The notes under the pieces were generated by a model. It saw only the letters and a list, made by a program, of their open reading frames with translations, was not told the DNA's origin and ran no database searches. The position numbers and the translations under genes were made by a program. DNA of 64,000 nucleotides from contig QZDX01000019.1 of the NCBI GenBank assembly GCA_009917555.1, positions 28,545 through 92,544 on the forward strand, given 5' to 3'. Source of the stretch: a bacterium 1XD21-13. Lineage in GTDB: Bacteria > Bacillota > Clostridia > Lachnospirales > Lachnospiraceae. This document shows positions 54,111 through 63,242 of this stretch, piece by piece (positions within the stretch are counted from its first letter, which is position 1; each line of letters begins with the position of its first letter).

Positions 54111-55451
54111 TCAGTGCTTGCGAAGGCCCTCCTGAAACAGGAGCCTTCGGAAGATGTGCTTGTAGTCCTTAAGCCGCAGGAAGCAGTAAATACCTTTTTT
54201 CTGGGCCAAGCGGAACAGATCCATGACCAGTAAGAAATATTCCAGATAAAACCGGAACAGGCTTAGGTGTACGGGAGGCACCACCAGATGCATAAAATCC
54301 CATTTCTCCGGGTCGTGGGTAAGCAGGCGCTTTTCGTACTGCCCGTAGAGGCCGGTGCCGGGAATGGGGGTGAAGATGGAAATTCCCGTGTAAGCAAGGT
54401 CCATGCTGTGGATAAACCGGCGCAGATTGCGAAAATCCTTTCGGCGGAAGCGGATGTCCACAATAAACAGGCCCACCGGATGAATGGAAAGCTCCCGAAG
54501 GAGGCGGATGCAGGCGCAGTTGACATTGAGGGAGGTTCCCTTGGCGTAGCTGTCAAGCTGCCGGTTGCTGACGGCCTCCAGACCTATCATAACATATTTC
54601 AGGCCGATATCGGCCAGGGCCTCCATAAGCTCCCTGTTTTCCGTGATAAAATCGGCTCTTCCGTAGCAGATAAAGGTTTTGTGAATGTTGTGGCTGCGGA
54701 TGAGGGAGATGAATTCCCAAAGCCGGTCTGCGTCATAGAGGAAATCATCGTCCACGATCTGAATGTTGGGACTTGCAATCCCCAGGATCTCCTGAATGAT
54801 CAGGGAGAGATCCCGCTGGTAATACCTACCCTTGTTCAAGGTCCGTCCATAGCAGAAGGAGCAGTGATGGGGACAGGAGGAGCTGGTCTTTAACAGGGCC
54901 ACCGGATAAACATCCAGGTAGCGGTACTTGGAAAGATAGCGCTCCATATGGCTCCGGTCGGGAATGGGAAGCCGGTTGATGTCAAAGGCTTCTAAGGGAT
55001 TCATTTTCCATCCCTCACAGGTATCATAGCAGAGACCGTCAATATTTTCAAAGGGTTTTTGCCTCAGTACATCTAAAATTGCGTAGATGTTGTCAGAACG
55101 ACAGACGAAGTCAATACAGGGCTCAAAAAAGCGCTCCGGGTTCTGCTGGGCGTGGGAGCCTCCCACCAGGGTAATGATGTCAGGGTCAAATGCCTTGGCT
55201 CTCCTTGCGTAGTCCTTGATTTTATTTTCCTGTGTGATGTATCCGGTGACCGCTATGGCCGTAGGACGGTATTTTGTAAGGAGCTCTTCAAAGGTGTGCG
55301 GGTCCAGGGCGGCTTCGTAGAGGTAGCAGGGAATTCCCGCCTCCTGAAGCATGGCCGAGATGTACTCCAGCTCTAAGGGCTCTGTGCGCAGGGCCATATC
55401 CAGGGAAAAGCCATTGTCCACGGATTCTGGTTTTACTAGTAGTATCATCAT
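54111..55451 (-). CDS. B12-binding radical SAM protein
   Basis: A 446-residue protein with an N-terminal cobalamin-binding-like Rossmann domain (about 1-150; LVGGSHAQQNPERFF) and a radical SAM domain with the cluster motif SCPHHCSFC (about 200-208), GLEAVSNRQLDSYAKG and a C-terminal basic helical tail. Such enzymes do methylations or ring rearrangements, with substrate not predictable. No ribosome site precedes the tandem ATGs at 55451/55448, so expression may use a leaderless or weak start. Confidence 0.85.
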   Translation of the reverse strand: MMILLVKPESVDNGFSLDMALRTEPLELEYISAMLQEAGIPCYLYEAALDPHTFEELLTKYRPTAIAVTGYITQENKIKDYARRAKAFDPDIITLVGGSHAQQNPERFFEPCIDFVCRSDNIYAILDVLRQKPFENIDGLCYDTCEGWKMNPLEAFDINRLPIPDRSHMERYLSKYRYLDVYPVALLKTSSSCPHHCSFCYGRTLNKGRYYQRDLSLIIQEILGIASPNIQIVDDDFLYDADRLWEFISLIRSHNIHKTFICYGRADFITENRELMEALADIGLKYVMIGLEAVSNRQLDSYAKGTSLNVNCACIRLLRELSIHPVGLFIVDIRFRRKDFRNLRRFIHSMDLAYTGISIFTPIPGTGLYGQYEKRLLTHDPEKWDFMHLVVPPVHLSLFRFYLEYFLLVMDLFRLAQKKGIYCFLRLKDYKHIFRRLLFQEGLRKH

Positions 55452-55546
55452 TGAATTATTATTTTTTTAGATTGTGAAAAAAATAGTTCGTTATTATCTT
55501 TATTATATGGTAAAATGAATCAGAAAGCAATGGTCAATCATAAGGT

Positions 55547-55567
55547 GAGATATTACGGAACTTTAAC
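55547..55567 (+). repeat. 3' half of a structured element, next to copy B
   Basis: GATATTACGGAACTTTAA at 55549-55566 repeats exactly the 3' end of copy B (55652-55669), lying immediately upstream of it. It has no matching 5' arm of its own, so it is a truncated copy or a strand-exchange scar. Confidence 0.6.
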
Positions 55568-55668
55568 AGTAATATCTTGTGCATGCACAGATCAATTTAC
55601 AGACGCATGTTCTTGCGGCTGGGAATTGATCTCATATGGGTGGATGAACAAGATATTACGGAACTTTA
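55568..55668 (+). repeat. Structured intergenic element, copy B
   Basis: Outer stem GTAATATCTTGT (55569-55580) / ACAAGATATTAC (55648-55659), exact 12 bp; inner AGATCAATT/AATTGATCT, exact; apical CAG-A-CGC / GCG-G-CTG. The tail CGGAACTTT ends near the ribosome site of the LRAT-like gene. Together with the half copy it fills most of the 232-base gap between divergent genes. Confidence 0.85.
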
Positions 55669-55683
55669 AATGAGGAAAACCAA

Positions 55684-56367
55684 ATGAAATATTTATATGT
55701 TCTGCTTTTGTACCTGCCCTCCGGCTTTGGAAGGCTGACACAGAGGATGACCCATTACAAATATACCCATGTAGCTTTGTCACTGGATGACCGCTACGAG
55801 CATTTTTATGCATTTTCCAGGCTGCGGGCAAAGACGCCGCCCATCTCCGGGTATATTGAGGAAAAACGGATCTATTATACCCTGGGGGAAAATGTGCCTA
55901 TTTACACGAAGATTTTTAAGGTGCCGGTTACAGAGGAAGGGTATGAGAGGGTGAAGCGGTGGCTTAAAAAGGTTCGCCGGGACCCGGAGATTATGTATAA
56001 TCTCATTAATATGCTGCTTCTGCCCTGGTTTGGGGGACATCCGGTTTATAAGGCGTATAACTGTGGGGAGTTTATTGCCAAGGCTCTTAAGCAGGCGGGA
56101 ATTCGGCTGGATATGCCCTATTACAAATACATGCCCAGGGATTTTAACCGGCTGCTTGGGGAGTACGCGATCTTTGAGGGGACCCTGGACAATCGAAGCA
56201 GGGAAGGGATAGAGGATGATTTCTTCCGTGAGACGGGGCGCTTCGAGTATGTGTGCAAGACGGCTTATATTGTGAGAGAGCTTTTGTACCGGCAGCTTAC
56301 GGGACATGCCTCCAAGAGATTTCGGCCGGAGAATGTGCGGTTTGTGTGGGAAGGAACTGGAAATTAA
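55684..56367 (+). CDS. Permuted NlpC/P60 (LRAT/YiiX-like) protein
   Basis: A 227-residue protein. A His in YKYTHVALSLDD (about residue 31) precedes a Cys in YNCGEFIAKALKQAG (about residue 122), the order seen in circularly permuted papain-like enzymes such as LRAT and YiiX; the NCGEF box resembles the LRAT NCEHF box. These act on lipids, amides or cell-wall peptides. No signal peptide is obvious. Ribosome site GAGGAAAACC lies just after repeat copy B, and copy C follows the gene. Confidence 0.65.
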   Translation: MKYLYVLLLYLPSGFGRLTQRMTHYKYTHVALSLDDRYEHFYAFSRLRAKTPPISGYIEEKRIYYTLGENVPIYTKIFKVPVTEEGYERVKRWLKKVRRDPEIMYNLINMLLLPWFGGHPVYKAYNCGEFIAKALKQAGIRLDMPYYKYMPRDFNRLLGEYAIFEGTLDNRSREGIEDDFFRETGRFEYVCKTAYIVRELLYRQLTGHASKRFRPENVRFVWEGTGN

Positions 56368-56375
56368 TGGTTTTA

Positions 56376-56479
56376 ACAGCAGTCTTAGCTACGTGCACAG
56401 AAGGATTTACGAACACATCTTTTTGTGGTCGGAAATCCTTCTATATAGGGTGTATGGAGGTAAGACTGCGGAACTGGAA
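56376..56479 (+). repeat. Structured intergenic element, copy C
   Basis: Outer stem GCAGTCTTA (56379-56387) / TAAGACTGC (56461-56469), exact; TGCAC/GTGTA; inner AGAAGGATTT/AAATCCTTCT, exact; apical CGA-A-CAC / GTG-G-TCG. All stems differ in sequence from copies A and B but pair. The 3' tail CGGAACTGG stands just before the aroD ribosome site. Confidence 0.85.
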
Positions 56480-56494
56480 TAAGAGGTGCAAGGG

Positions 56495-57271
56495 ATGAAT
56501 AAGGTTTGTGTTAGAAGTGTAGTGATCGGTGAGGGGATGCCCAAGATTTGCGCGCCCATTGTGGGACGCACCAGGGAGGAAATTCTACTTCAGGTGAGAG
56601 AGCTTTGTATGGCCGGACCGGATCTGGTGGAGTGGAGGGCGGACTGGTTTGAGGAAGTGAGGGACAAAGCCCGGCTTTCGGAGATACTGGGGCTTTTGCG
56701 CCAGGAGCTTGGGGAGATGCCTCTGCTTGTGACCTTTCGGACAAAGCAGGAGGGCGGAGAGCAGGAGATCTCTAAGGAGGACTATGAGGAATTTCTCAGG
56801 GGGGTGCTCGCCTCGGGACAGGCGGATTTGATAGATGTGGAGCTGTTTATGGGGATGGAGCTTCTGGAACGGATTGCGGCAGAGGCCCATGAGAAGGGCG
56901 TGAAGGTCGTGGCTTCCAGCCATGACTTTGAGAAAACGCCCAATGTGGGAGAGATGGTGGATCGCCTATGCAGCATGCAGAAGGCCGGAGCCGATCTCCT
57001 GAAGCTGGCCGTGATGCCCCGTGATCCGGGGGATGTGCTGACCCTCCTGGCGGCTACCTGGCAGATGAGGGAGTGCTATGCTGCGCAGCCGGTGATTACC
57101 ATGGCCATGGGAGGAAACGGTGTTATCAGCCGGATGGCCGGTGAGATCTTTGGCTCTGCCCTGACCTTTGGATCAGTGGGAAGGGCTTCCGCTCCGGGAC
57201 AGGTAGAGGTAGGGGAGCTGAAAAAGGTGCTTCGGCTGCTTCATGAGAATCTTTTACAGAAGGGAGAGTAA
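56495..57271 (+). CDS. aroD: 3-dehydroquinate dehydratase, type I
   Basis: A 258-residue shikimate-pathway enzyme that dehydrates 3-dehydroquinate. It has the type I marks: PKICAPIVGRTREEIL, DLVEWRADWFE, the catalytic His in ASSHDFEKTP and the Schiff-base Lys in DLLKLAVMP, then ITMAMGGNGVISRMAGEIFGSALTFG. Start 56495 follows AGAGGTG. It stands alone, without other aro genes in view; structured element C is directly upstream. Confidence 0.93.
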   Translation: MNKVCVRSVVIGEGMPKICAPIVGRTREEILLQVRELCMAGPDLVEWRADWFEEVRDKARLSEILGLLRQELGEMPLLVTFRTKQEGGEQEISKEDYEEFLRGVLASGQADLIDVELFMGMELLERIAAEAHEKGVKVVASSHDFEKTPNVGEMVDRLCSMQKAGADLLKLAVMPRDPGDVLTLLAATWQMRECYAAQPVITMAMGGNGVISRMAGEIFGSALTFGSVGRASAPGQVEVGELKKVLRLLHENLLQKGE

Positions 57272-57279
57272 CATTTTAT

Positions 57280-59628
57280 ATGGATACGCAATCTAAACAG
57301 GTTTTTATCAGCTACCATACGGAGACAGGGAAGGATGCTGTGAGGAAGATATGTGCGGCTCTGGAGGGAGCAGGGATTTCCTGCTGGTATGCTCCCCGGA
57401 ACGTAGGGGCCAACTATGCCCAGTCCATTGTGGAGGCCATCCGGGAATGCAGGGTATTCTTGCTGGTGCTCAACGAGGGCTCCAATGTGTCTGCACATGT
57501 ACTCAATGAGATCAACTGTGCCTTTGATCGGTTTCGGGCCCACGAGGATATTACCCTGCTGCCTTTCCGCATTGACCAGTGTACTCTCAGCGATGACATT
57601 TACTACTATCTGGGCCGCATTCACATTATGGACGGGATTCTGCCGCCGGAGCTGCTGCGCGTTCAGGAGCTGGTGGATCGGGTGTCTAAGCTGCTGGGGC
57701 AGGAGCCGTCACGAAAGATCTCAATGCCTGTTTCCAATAGTAGCGAGAAGATGGCCTCCTACCGTATTGTAGGCTCTATGGTCTACCCGGATCGCCATTT
57801 TGTGGGGCGTGAGGAGGAGCTGAAGGCTATTCATGATTATCTCTCAGGAGGGGAAAATAAGCTGTTCTTAGTTGGCATGGGTGGTATGGGGAAAAGTGAA
57901 ATCGCCCGCATGTACCTGAAACGTCATTGCAAGGACTATGATGTGGTGTTGTGGCTGTCCTTTGAGGAGAGCCTGCGGCATACCTTCCTCAGTGATGCTG
58001 CAGTGCCCATTCAGGGCTTGAGCAGGGCTGATTTTCCTGAGGATTCCGATGAGGACTATTGGCAGCGGAAGCTACGCATCTTAAAGGAGATTGCGGATGG
58101 CCGTGTACTGTTGGTGGTAGACAACTTTGATGTGCCCGATGATCCGGATCTGGAGGCTTTCACCAGCGGAGAGTATGGGGTGATTTTTACCACACGCTGT
58201 CACCAAGAGGCGGGGCGTCTGCCGGAGGTGCAGGTGCGGTCTGTGACGGATCGCCAGGAGCTGCTGGCCATGTTTCGGGCGGAATATAACCGAAGTCTGG
58301 ACGCGGCCGGTGAGGCTTGTGTGAAGGAGATTCTGGATCAACTGGACGGTCATCCCTTAAGTATCCGTCTGGTGGCTTCCGCCATGCAGAGCCGGCGCAT
58401 TTCACCGGAAAAAATGTGTGCTCTTTTGAAGGATGGCGCAACGACTATGACTCAGCAGAATGCCAAGGCTGCGGATTTGATTTTTGGACGTCTAAGACAG
58501 GTGTTCCAGCTTTCCACCCTGAGTGAGGAGGAACAGTATTTACTTAAGAATCTTTCGCTGGTTTCCTTAAGGGGCATTTCGGTGGAAACGCTGTTTGATT
58601 GGTGTGATGGTGATGATTTTGATCTGATAGACGATCTAATCCGCCGCAGCTGGGTCATCCACGATTCGGTGACAGATGAGGTGCATCTTCATCCTCTGGT
58701 TTCCGAGCTTATGGCCGAGGAGCTTAAGGGCGATCCTATGTGCTGTGAAAAGTTTTTAAATAGTCTCGTAAAGGCATCTGAGGGGGTCTATAATACCACC
58801 TACGAATACAAGCAGTGGCTGTTTGATTTGGCTGCCAGCGCTTATGCACGACTGCCGGAGAACCATCCGCTTAGAGGTCTGACCCTGCTGTCCAGAGGCA
58901 TGATGCTGCATCATATGTCCCTGTACCAGGATGCCATTCCATTCCTTCGGGAAGCGATTTCCCAGATAGAGAATCTGAATCAAAGGCTGGATGCTTACAA
59001 CCGGATAGCACAGTGCTGTCAGCTCAGCGGGGATTTTGCAGGGTGCAGGGATGCGGCAATGGAGGCTTTGCCCCTTATCGGAAAGCCTGTGCCGGAGGAA
59101 CTGATTGTCTGGTATGCTATGCTGCTGTTTCGGCTGGATGAATCGAATCGGGAATTGGGCGACTATGCCGTGGCTATTTCCTATGCGAAGCAGGTCATAG
59201 AGTATGAGCGCTTTCTTCCTGATTACAGTCAGGGCTGGCCGGAGTATCACCTTGCCCGTGCCCTGTATATGAGCGGTGATTTGGAGGAGAGCGAGAAGGT
59301 ACTGGAGCAGGCGTTCCAGGCATTTCGCAGAGTAGGAGGCGTCTGGGCCGTGAGCCTTGGATCGGATCTTCTGGGCCAGATTAAGATGGCCCAGGGCCAC
59401 TTGGATGAGGCCCTGGAGATTAGTCTAAGAGTGTGGGAGGAGCTTCTTCCCCAACTGGGACCGGAGCATGCGGACATGGCCAACAGTCTCAACTGGCGCG
59501 GAAATATTTACAGGGCTATGGGGGATGAGGAGAAGGCCAGAGGGTGCTACACGCAGGCGGCGGAGATTTACCGCAAGCTGAATTGCCACGCCCTGGCGGA
59601 GCGGATTCTTGCTTTGGCGGAAGAATAG
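57280..59628 (+). CDS. TIR - NB-ARC - TPR (STAND) protein
   Basis: A 782-residue multidomain protein. The N-terminal TIR-like domain (about 5-135) begins QVFISYHTETGKDAVRKICAALEGAGISCWYAPRNV. An NB-ARC ATPase follows: P-loop GMGGMGKS at 199-206, Walker B LLVVDNFD, GHPLSIRLVAS in the GLPL position and VHLHPLVSEL in the MHD region. From about 540 onward are repeated TPR-like helix pairs (DEALEISLRVWEEL, EKARGCYTQAAEIY). This is the plan of bacterial NLR-like immune sensors, where TPRs sense and TIR consumes NAD or makes nucleotide signals; role here is inferred. It starts 8 bases after aroD. Confidence 0.85.
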   Translation: MDTQSKQVFISYHTETGKDAVRKICAALEGAGISCWYAPRNVGANYAQSIVEAIRECRVFLLVLNEGSNVSAHVLNEINCAFDRFRAHEDITLLPFRIDQCTLSDDIYYYLGRIHIMDGILPPELLRVQELVDRVSKLLGQEPSRKISMPVSNSSEKMASYRIVGSMVYPDRHFVGREEELKAIHDYLSGGENKLFLVGMGGMGKSEIARMYLKRHCKDYDVVLWLSFEESLRHTFLSDAAVPIQGLSRADFPEDSDEDYWQRKLRILKEIADGRVLLVVDNFDVPDDPDLEAFTSGEYGVIFTTRCHQEAGRLPEVQVRSVTDRQELLAMFRAEYNRSLDAAGEACVKEILDQLDGHPLSIRLVASAMQSRRISPEKMCALLKDGATTMTQQNAKAADLIFGRLRQVFQLSTLSEEEQYLLKNLSLVSLRGISVETLFDWCDGDDFDLIDDLIRRSWVIHDSVTDEVHLHPLVSELMAEELKGDPMCCEKFLNSLVKASEGVYNTTYEYKQWLFDLAASAYARLPENHPLRGLTLLSRGMMLHHMSLYQDAIPFLREAISQIENLNQRLDAYNRIAQCCQLSGDFAGCRDAAMEALPLIGKPVPEELIVWYAMLLFRLDESNRELGDYAVAISYAKQVIEYERFLPDYSQGWPEYHLARALYMSGDLEESEKVLEQAFQAFRRVGGVWAVSLGSDLLGQIKMAQGHLDEALEISLRVWEELLPQLGPEHADMANSLNWRGNIYRAMGDEEKARGCYTQAAEIYRKLNCHALAERILALAEE

Positions 59629-59834
59629 CACTAATTTTATAACTATAATGGATATCAGCAGATTGGCGGCAGGGTCGGAAAGGTTGAAAACATATCTTAG
59701 AGCTCTAAGTGCATAAATTAAAATTATAATAATTTGGAGCAGATTTGGAGGTCCGGGGCAAAGGGCTTATGTTATTTGCTCCCTTTGTATGGACTGTACC
59801 GAAAATGCTCCACATAGAAAATGTGGTGAGCTTT

Positions 59835-61568
59835 ATGGAAAATGCCAAACTGGAAAATATGTTGAATCTGGCCCTGGATGCTACACAGCGAGAGCGGGAA
59901 AAGTCCCTGAATCTGGATGTGGGCTATGACCAGGAGGAACGGACCTGGGAGCTGATTGTAAAGTACCATGGGGATTTGAGCCCGCTGGCAAAAGAGGGTA
60001 TCCAGGTGGTGGAGCTGATGAATGAGTATGCCATTTTAACAGTTCCGGAATCGCAGATCGAGGGATTGGCGGATGTAATTGAAATTGAATATATTGAGAA
60101 ACCAAAGAGGCTGTTTTTCACTGTAGATCAGGGGAGAGCAGCCTCCTGCGTTACGGGAGTGCAGAATGCCAGGTATGATTTGTTTGGGGATGGGGTATTA
60201 ATTGCTTGCATTGACTCGGGGGTAGATTTTACTCATCCTGATTTTAGAAATGAGGACGGAAGCAGCCGGATTCTTGCTCTGTGGGATCAAACGATTCCTG
60301 GAAATCCACCAGCGGGTTATCTGATTGGAACGGAGTATACAAAGGAGCAGATTGATGAGGCTCTGAAGGAGTATGATGCCGGTAGGGGAAGGGGGCTTGT
60401 GCCAAGTGTGGATACCAGCGGTCACGGGACCAGGGTTCTGGGGATTGCGGCGGGAAATGGAAGAGCCAGCAACGGGCGTTACCGGGGGGTGGCGAGCCGA
60501 AGCCCTATTCTGGTGGTGAAGCTTGGGGTCCCGAGAATGGAAAGTTTTCCCAGGACAACGGAGCTGATGCAGGGGCTTGACTACTGCCTGCGAAAGGCTA
60601 TGGAATTCGGGCTTCCGGTGGCGGTGAATATCAGCTTTGGCAATACCTATGGGGCACACAATGGCACTTCCCTTTTGGAAACCTATATCTCGGATATGGC
60701 GAATATCTGGAAGTCTGTGATCTGTATTGGAACGGGAAATGAGGGGTATGCGGCAGGGCATACGGCAGGGAGAATGGAGGAGGGAAAAGAGATTGAGATT
60801 CCTCTGGCTGTGGGAGAGTATGAGGCGGCTTTGAATGTGCAGATCTGGAAGTCTTACCTGGATGAGGTGGATATTATGCTGACCAGTCCGGGAGGGAGGC
60901 GGGCAGGTCCTATACAGAGCATTTTGGGACCACAGCGTTTTACTGTGGAAAATACGGAGATTCTTTTGTACTATGGGGAGCCTACGCCTTATAGCTCCTC
61001 ACAAGAGATTTACATTGAGTTTCTGCCGAAAGGGGACTATATTGATTCCGGCATCTGGACCTTTACCCTGATTCCGGGGCAGATACGGGATGGAGAATAT
61101 CAGCTTTGGCTGCCAAGCAGTGCGGCAATAAACGGGGCGACACGTTTTCTGTATCCCACGCCGGTAGGGACACTTACGATTCCCTCTACGGCCAGGAAGA
61201 TTATTGCGGTGGGGGCTTACAACAGCCGGACATTGACCTATGCGGATTTCTCAGGGCGGGGGACAGATGAGGGTGAGAGTATGCGAAAGCCGGATCTTGT
61301 GGCTCCGGGGGTGGATATTATGACTACGGCTCCGGGAGGAGGGTATGCCCAGGCGACGGGGACTTCCTTTGCCACGCCCTTTGTGACGGGGGCGGCGGCA
61401 CTCTTGATGGAATGGGGGATTACGGATGGGAATGATCCGTTTTTGTATGGGGAGAAGGTGAAAGCGTATCTGCAGAAAGGGGCGAGGGCTTTGCCAGCGT
61501 TTTCGGAGTATCCGAATCCGGTGGTGGGGTGGGGAGCACTGTGTGTGAGGGAGAGTATACCTATATAA
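59835..61568 (+). CDS. Subtilisin-like serine protease, Csp family-like
   Basis: A 577-residue S8 peptidase. Catalytic residues counted from the chosen start: Asp127 (ACIDSGVDFTHPDF), His197 (TSGHGTRVLG) and Ser511 (GTSFATPFV). The N-terminal KLENMLNLALDATQRERE...LNLDVGYDQEE and the large insert between His and Ser match the clostridial Csp proteases. No signal peptide is seen, so it is probably cytoplasmic or spore-associated. The start could also be ATG 59769 or TTG 59745; 59835 best fits the family N-terminus but has only a weak GGTGAG site. The 206-base gap before it shows nothing else clear. Confidence 0.83.
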   Translation: MENAKLENMLNLALDATQREREKSLNLDVGYDQEERTWELIVKYHGDLSPLAKEGIQVVELMNEYAILTVPESQIEGLADVIEIEYIEKPKRLFFTVDQGRAASCVTGVQNARYDLFGDGVLIACIDSGVDFTHPDFRNEDGSSRILALWDQTIPGNPPAGYLIGTEYTKEQIDEALKEYDAGRGRGLVPSVDTSGHGTRVLGIAAGNGRASNGRYRGVASRSPILVVKLGVPRMESFPRTTELMQGLDYCLRKAMEFGLPVAVNISFGNTYGAHNGTSLLETYISDMANIWKSVICIGTGNEGYAAGHTAGRMEEGKEIEIPLAVGEYEAALNVQIWKSYLDEVDIMLTSPGGRRAGPIQSILGPQRFTVENTEILLYYGEPTPYSSSQEIYIEFLPKGDYIDSGIWTFTLIPGQIRDGEYQLWLPSSAAINGATRFLYPTPVGTLTIPSTARKIIAVGAYNSRTLTYADFSGRGTDEGESMRKPDLVAPGVDIMTTAPGGGYAQATGTSFATPFVTGAAALLMEWGITDGNDPFLYGEKVKAYLQKGARALPAFSEYPNPVVGWGALCVRESIPI

Positions 61569-61693
61569 TTGCTAAATTTAGAAAAATTCAGTATATAAAG
61601 GCGGCTTACTTATATTCTGTTATATATAATTAAACAAGAAGGATGAAATTGTTTTATCTTAATGTTCCTTTTAAAAAGGACAAGAGGAAAAAG

Positions 61694-61734
61694 TTTGATA
61701 ACAAGTTGTCAAAAATAGAAAAATTGTTATCAAA
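61694..61734. promoter_or_regulatory. Operator inverted repeat of the AlbA_2 gene
   Basis: TTTGATAACAA (61694-61704) and TTGTTATCAAA (61724-61734) are exact inverted copies. A further half-site (TTATCAAATTTG) at 61747-61758 abuts the -35 box. The layout suggests autoregulation. Confidence 0.6.
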
Positions 61735-61758
61735 TTTAATTTTTAGTTATCAAATTTG

Positions 61759-61787
61759 TTGACTTCAGATATGCTGGAAGATATAAT
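61759..61787 (+). promoter_or_regulatory. Sigma-A promoter of the AlbA_2 gene
   Basis: TTGACT, exactly 17 bases, TATAAT (61782-61787). Confidence 0.78.
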
Positions 61788-61817
61788 TAAAATATATTAT
61801 CTGAAAGAGGGTTGATT

Positions 61818-63242
61818 ATGCAAGCAGAAGCATTGAAAAAATTGGTTTTTGATATACAGAAATTGAAAACAGAAAAACAGACAGTTGAATTAAAGTCAGC
61901 TGAAAAAGGTTGTCCAACCAGATTATATGATACACTTTCTTCGTTTTCGAACCAAGATGAAGGCGGCGTTATTATTTTTGGCGTTGATGAAAATGATAAA
62001 TATAAAATAAAAGGAGTTTATGATCCACAGGATTTACAGAAGAAGGTAACAGAGCAGTGCAAACAGATGGAACCAATGATAAGAGCTTTATTTACGGTCT
62101 GTGACATTGAAGATAAAGTGATTGTATCCGCTGAAATTCCGGGTGTAGATATTACGGAAAGACCAGTGTTTTATAAAGGCGTTGGTAGAATCAAAGGTTC
62201 TTATATTCGTGTTGGGGAGTCTGATGAGCCAATGAGTGAATATGAAGTATATAGTTATGAAGCTTTTCGTAAAAGAATTCGTGATGATATTCGTACAGTA
62301 GATGAAGCTAAATTACAGCTTTTGGACGAAAAGCGTTTAAATGACTATTTGACTATGGTAAAACAGGAGAGAAGAAATCTTTCGGAAAATGTATCGAATG
62401 AAGAAATTTTGGAATTGATGGCAGTTACGGTATGTAATGTTCCTACATTGGCTGGGATAATGACGTTTTCTAAATATCCTCAAACATACTTTCCCCAGCT
62501 CTGCATTACTGCAGTATGTTTGCCTGGAACGGAGATGGGAACAGTAGGAGAAAGTGGAGAACGCTTCATTGATAACAAGCGGATTACAGGCGCAATACCA
62601 GATATGTTGGAAGAAGCAGTTGAATTTGTACGAAAGAATAGTCGAACTAAGACTATTATAGATGATAATGGGAAGAGAAAGGATAAACCGGAATATCCAA
62701 TTAAAGCAGTTAGAGAAGCAATTTTAAATGCATTAGTGCATCGTGATTATAGTCTGCATACGGAAAACACACCGATTCGTATAGAGATGTATCGAGATCG
62801 TATGGAAGTTATCAATAGCGGTGGATTATATGGAAAGATTTCTATTGATGCGTTAGGGAAGGTACATCCAGAGACAAGAAATGCCGCACTTGCCAATATG
62901 TTAGAACTATTAAGAATTACTGAAAATCGTTATTCCGGAATTCCAACAATGCGATCAGAGTTTATTCAGGCAGGGCTGCCAGTGCCAATTTTTTCAGTTG
63001 TTCATGGAGAATTTAAAGTGGTTATGAAGAATGACTGTTATAAAGAAAATACAACATCAGAAAAAGCGATTTTAGATTTCTGTTCAATACCTAGATCAAG
63101 GGCCGAATTAATTGAATTTACGGGCAAATCTCGTACTTATACGATGATTAGTCTGGTGGCTCCGCTTGTAAGTGCAGGTAAATTAAAAATGACATTACCA
63201 GATAAGCCTAAAAGCTCTAAGCAGAGGTATATAAAAGCATAA
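61818..63242 (+). CDS. AlbA_2 (Schlafen-like) and ATPase domain regulator
   Basis: A 474-residue protein with an N-terminal AlbA_2 domain (about 15-135; VELKSAEKGCPTRLYDTLSSFSNQDEGGVIIFGVDENDKY) and a GHKL-type ATPase region (about 290-350; PIKAVREAILNALVHRDYSLH, then MEVINSGGLYG), ending in a winged-helix-like segment. This family is usually annotated as ATP-binding transcriptional regulator. The start at ATG 61818 follows AGAGGG; a TTG at 61812 is adjacent. AT-rich composition and the adjoining primase fragment suggest mobile origin. Confidence 0.85.
   Translation: MQAEALKKLVFDIQKLKTEKQTVELKSAEKGCPTRLYDTLSSFSNQDEGGVIIFGVDENDKYKIKGVYDPQDLQKKVTEQCKQMEPMIRALFTVCDIEDKVIVSAEIPGVDITERPVFYKGVGRIKGSYIRVGESDEPMSEYEVYSYEAFRKRIRDDIRTVDEAKLQLLDEKRLNDYLTMVKQERRNLSENVSNEEILELMAVTVCNVPTLAGIMTFSKYPQTYFPQLCITAVCLPGTEMGTVGESGERFIDNKRITGAIPDMLEEAVEFVRKNSRTKTIIDDNGKRKDKPEYPIKAVREAILNALVHRDYSLHTENTPIRIEMYRDRMEVINSGGLYGKISIDALGKVHPETRNAALANMLELLRITENRYSGIPTMRSEFIQAGLPVPIFSVVHGEFKVVMKNDCYKENTTSEKAILDFCSIPRSRAELIEFTGKSRTYTMISLVAPLVSAGKLKMTLPDKPKSSKQRYIKA

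Noticed and set aside
57280..61568. TIR protein and the subtilase as a two-gene defence system
   Set aside because: A 206-base gap separates them, and the protease looks like a clostridial Csp protein rather than a known effector; no positive evidence of partnership.
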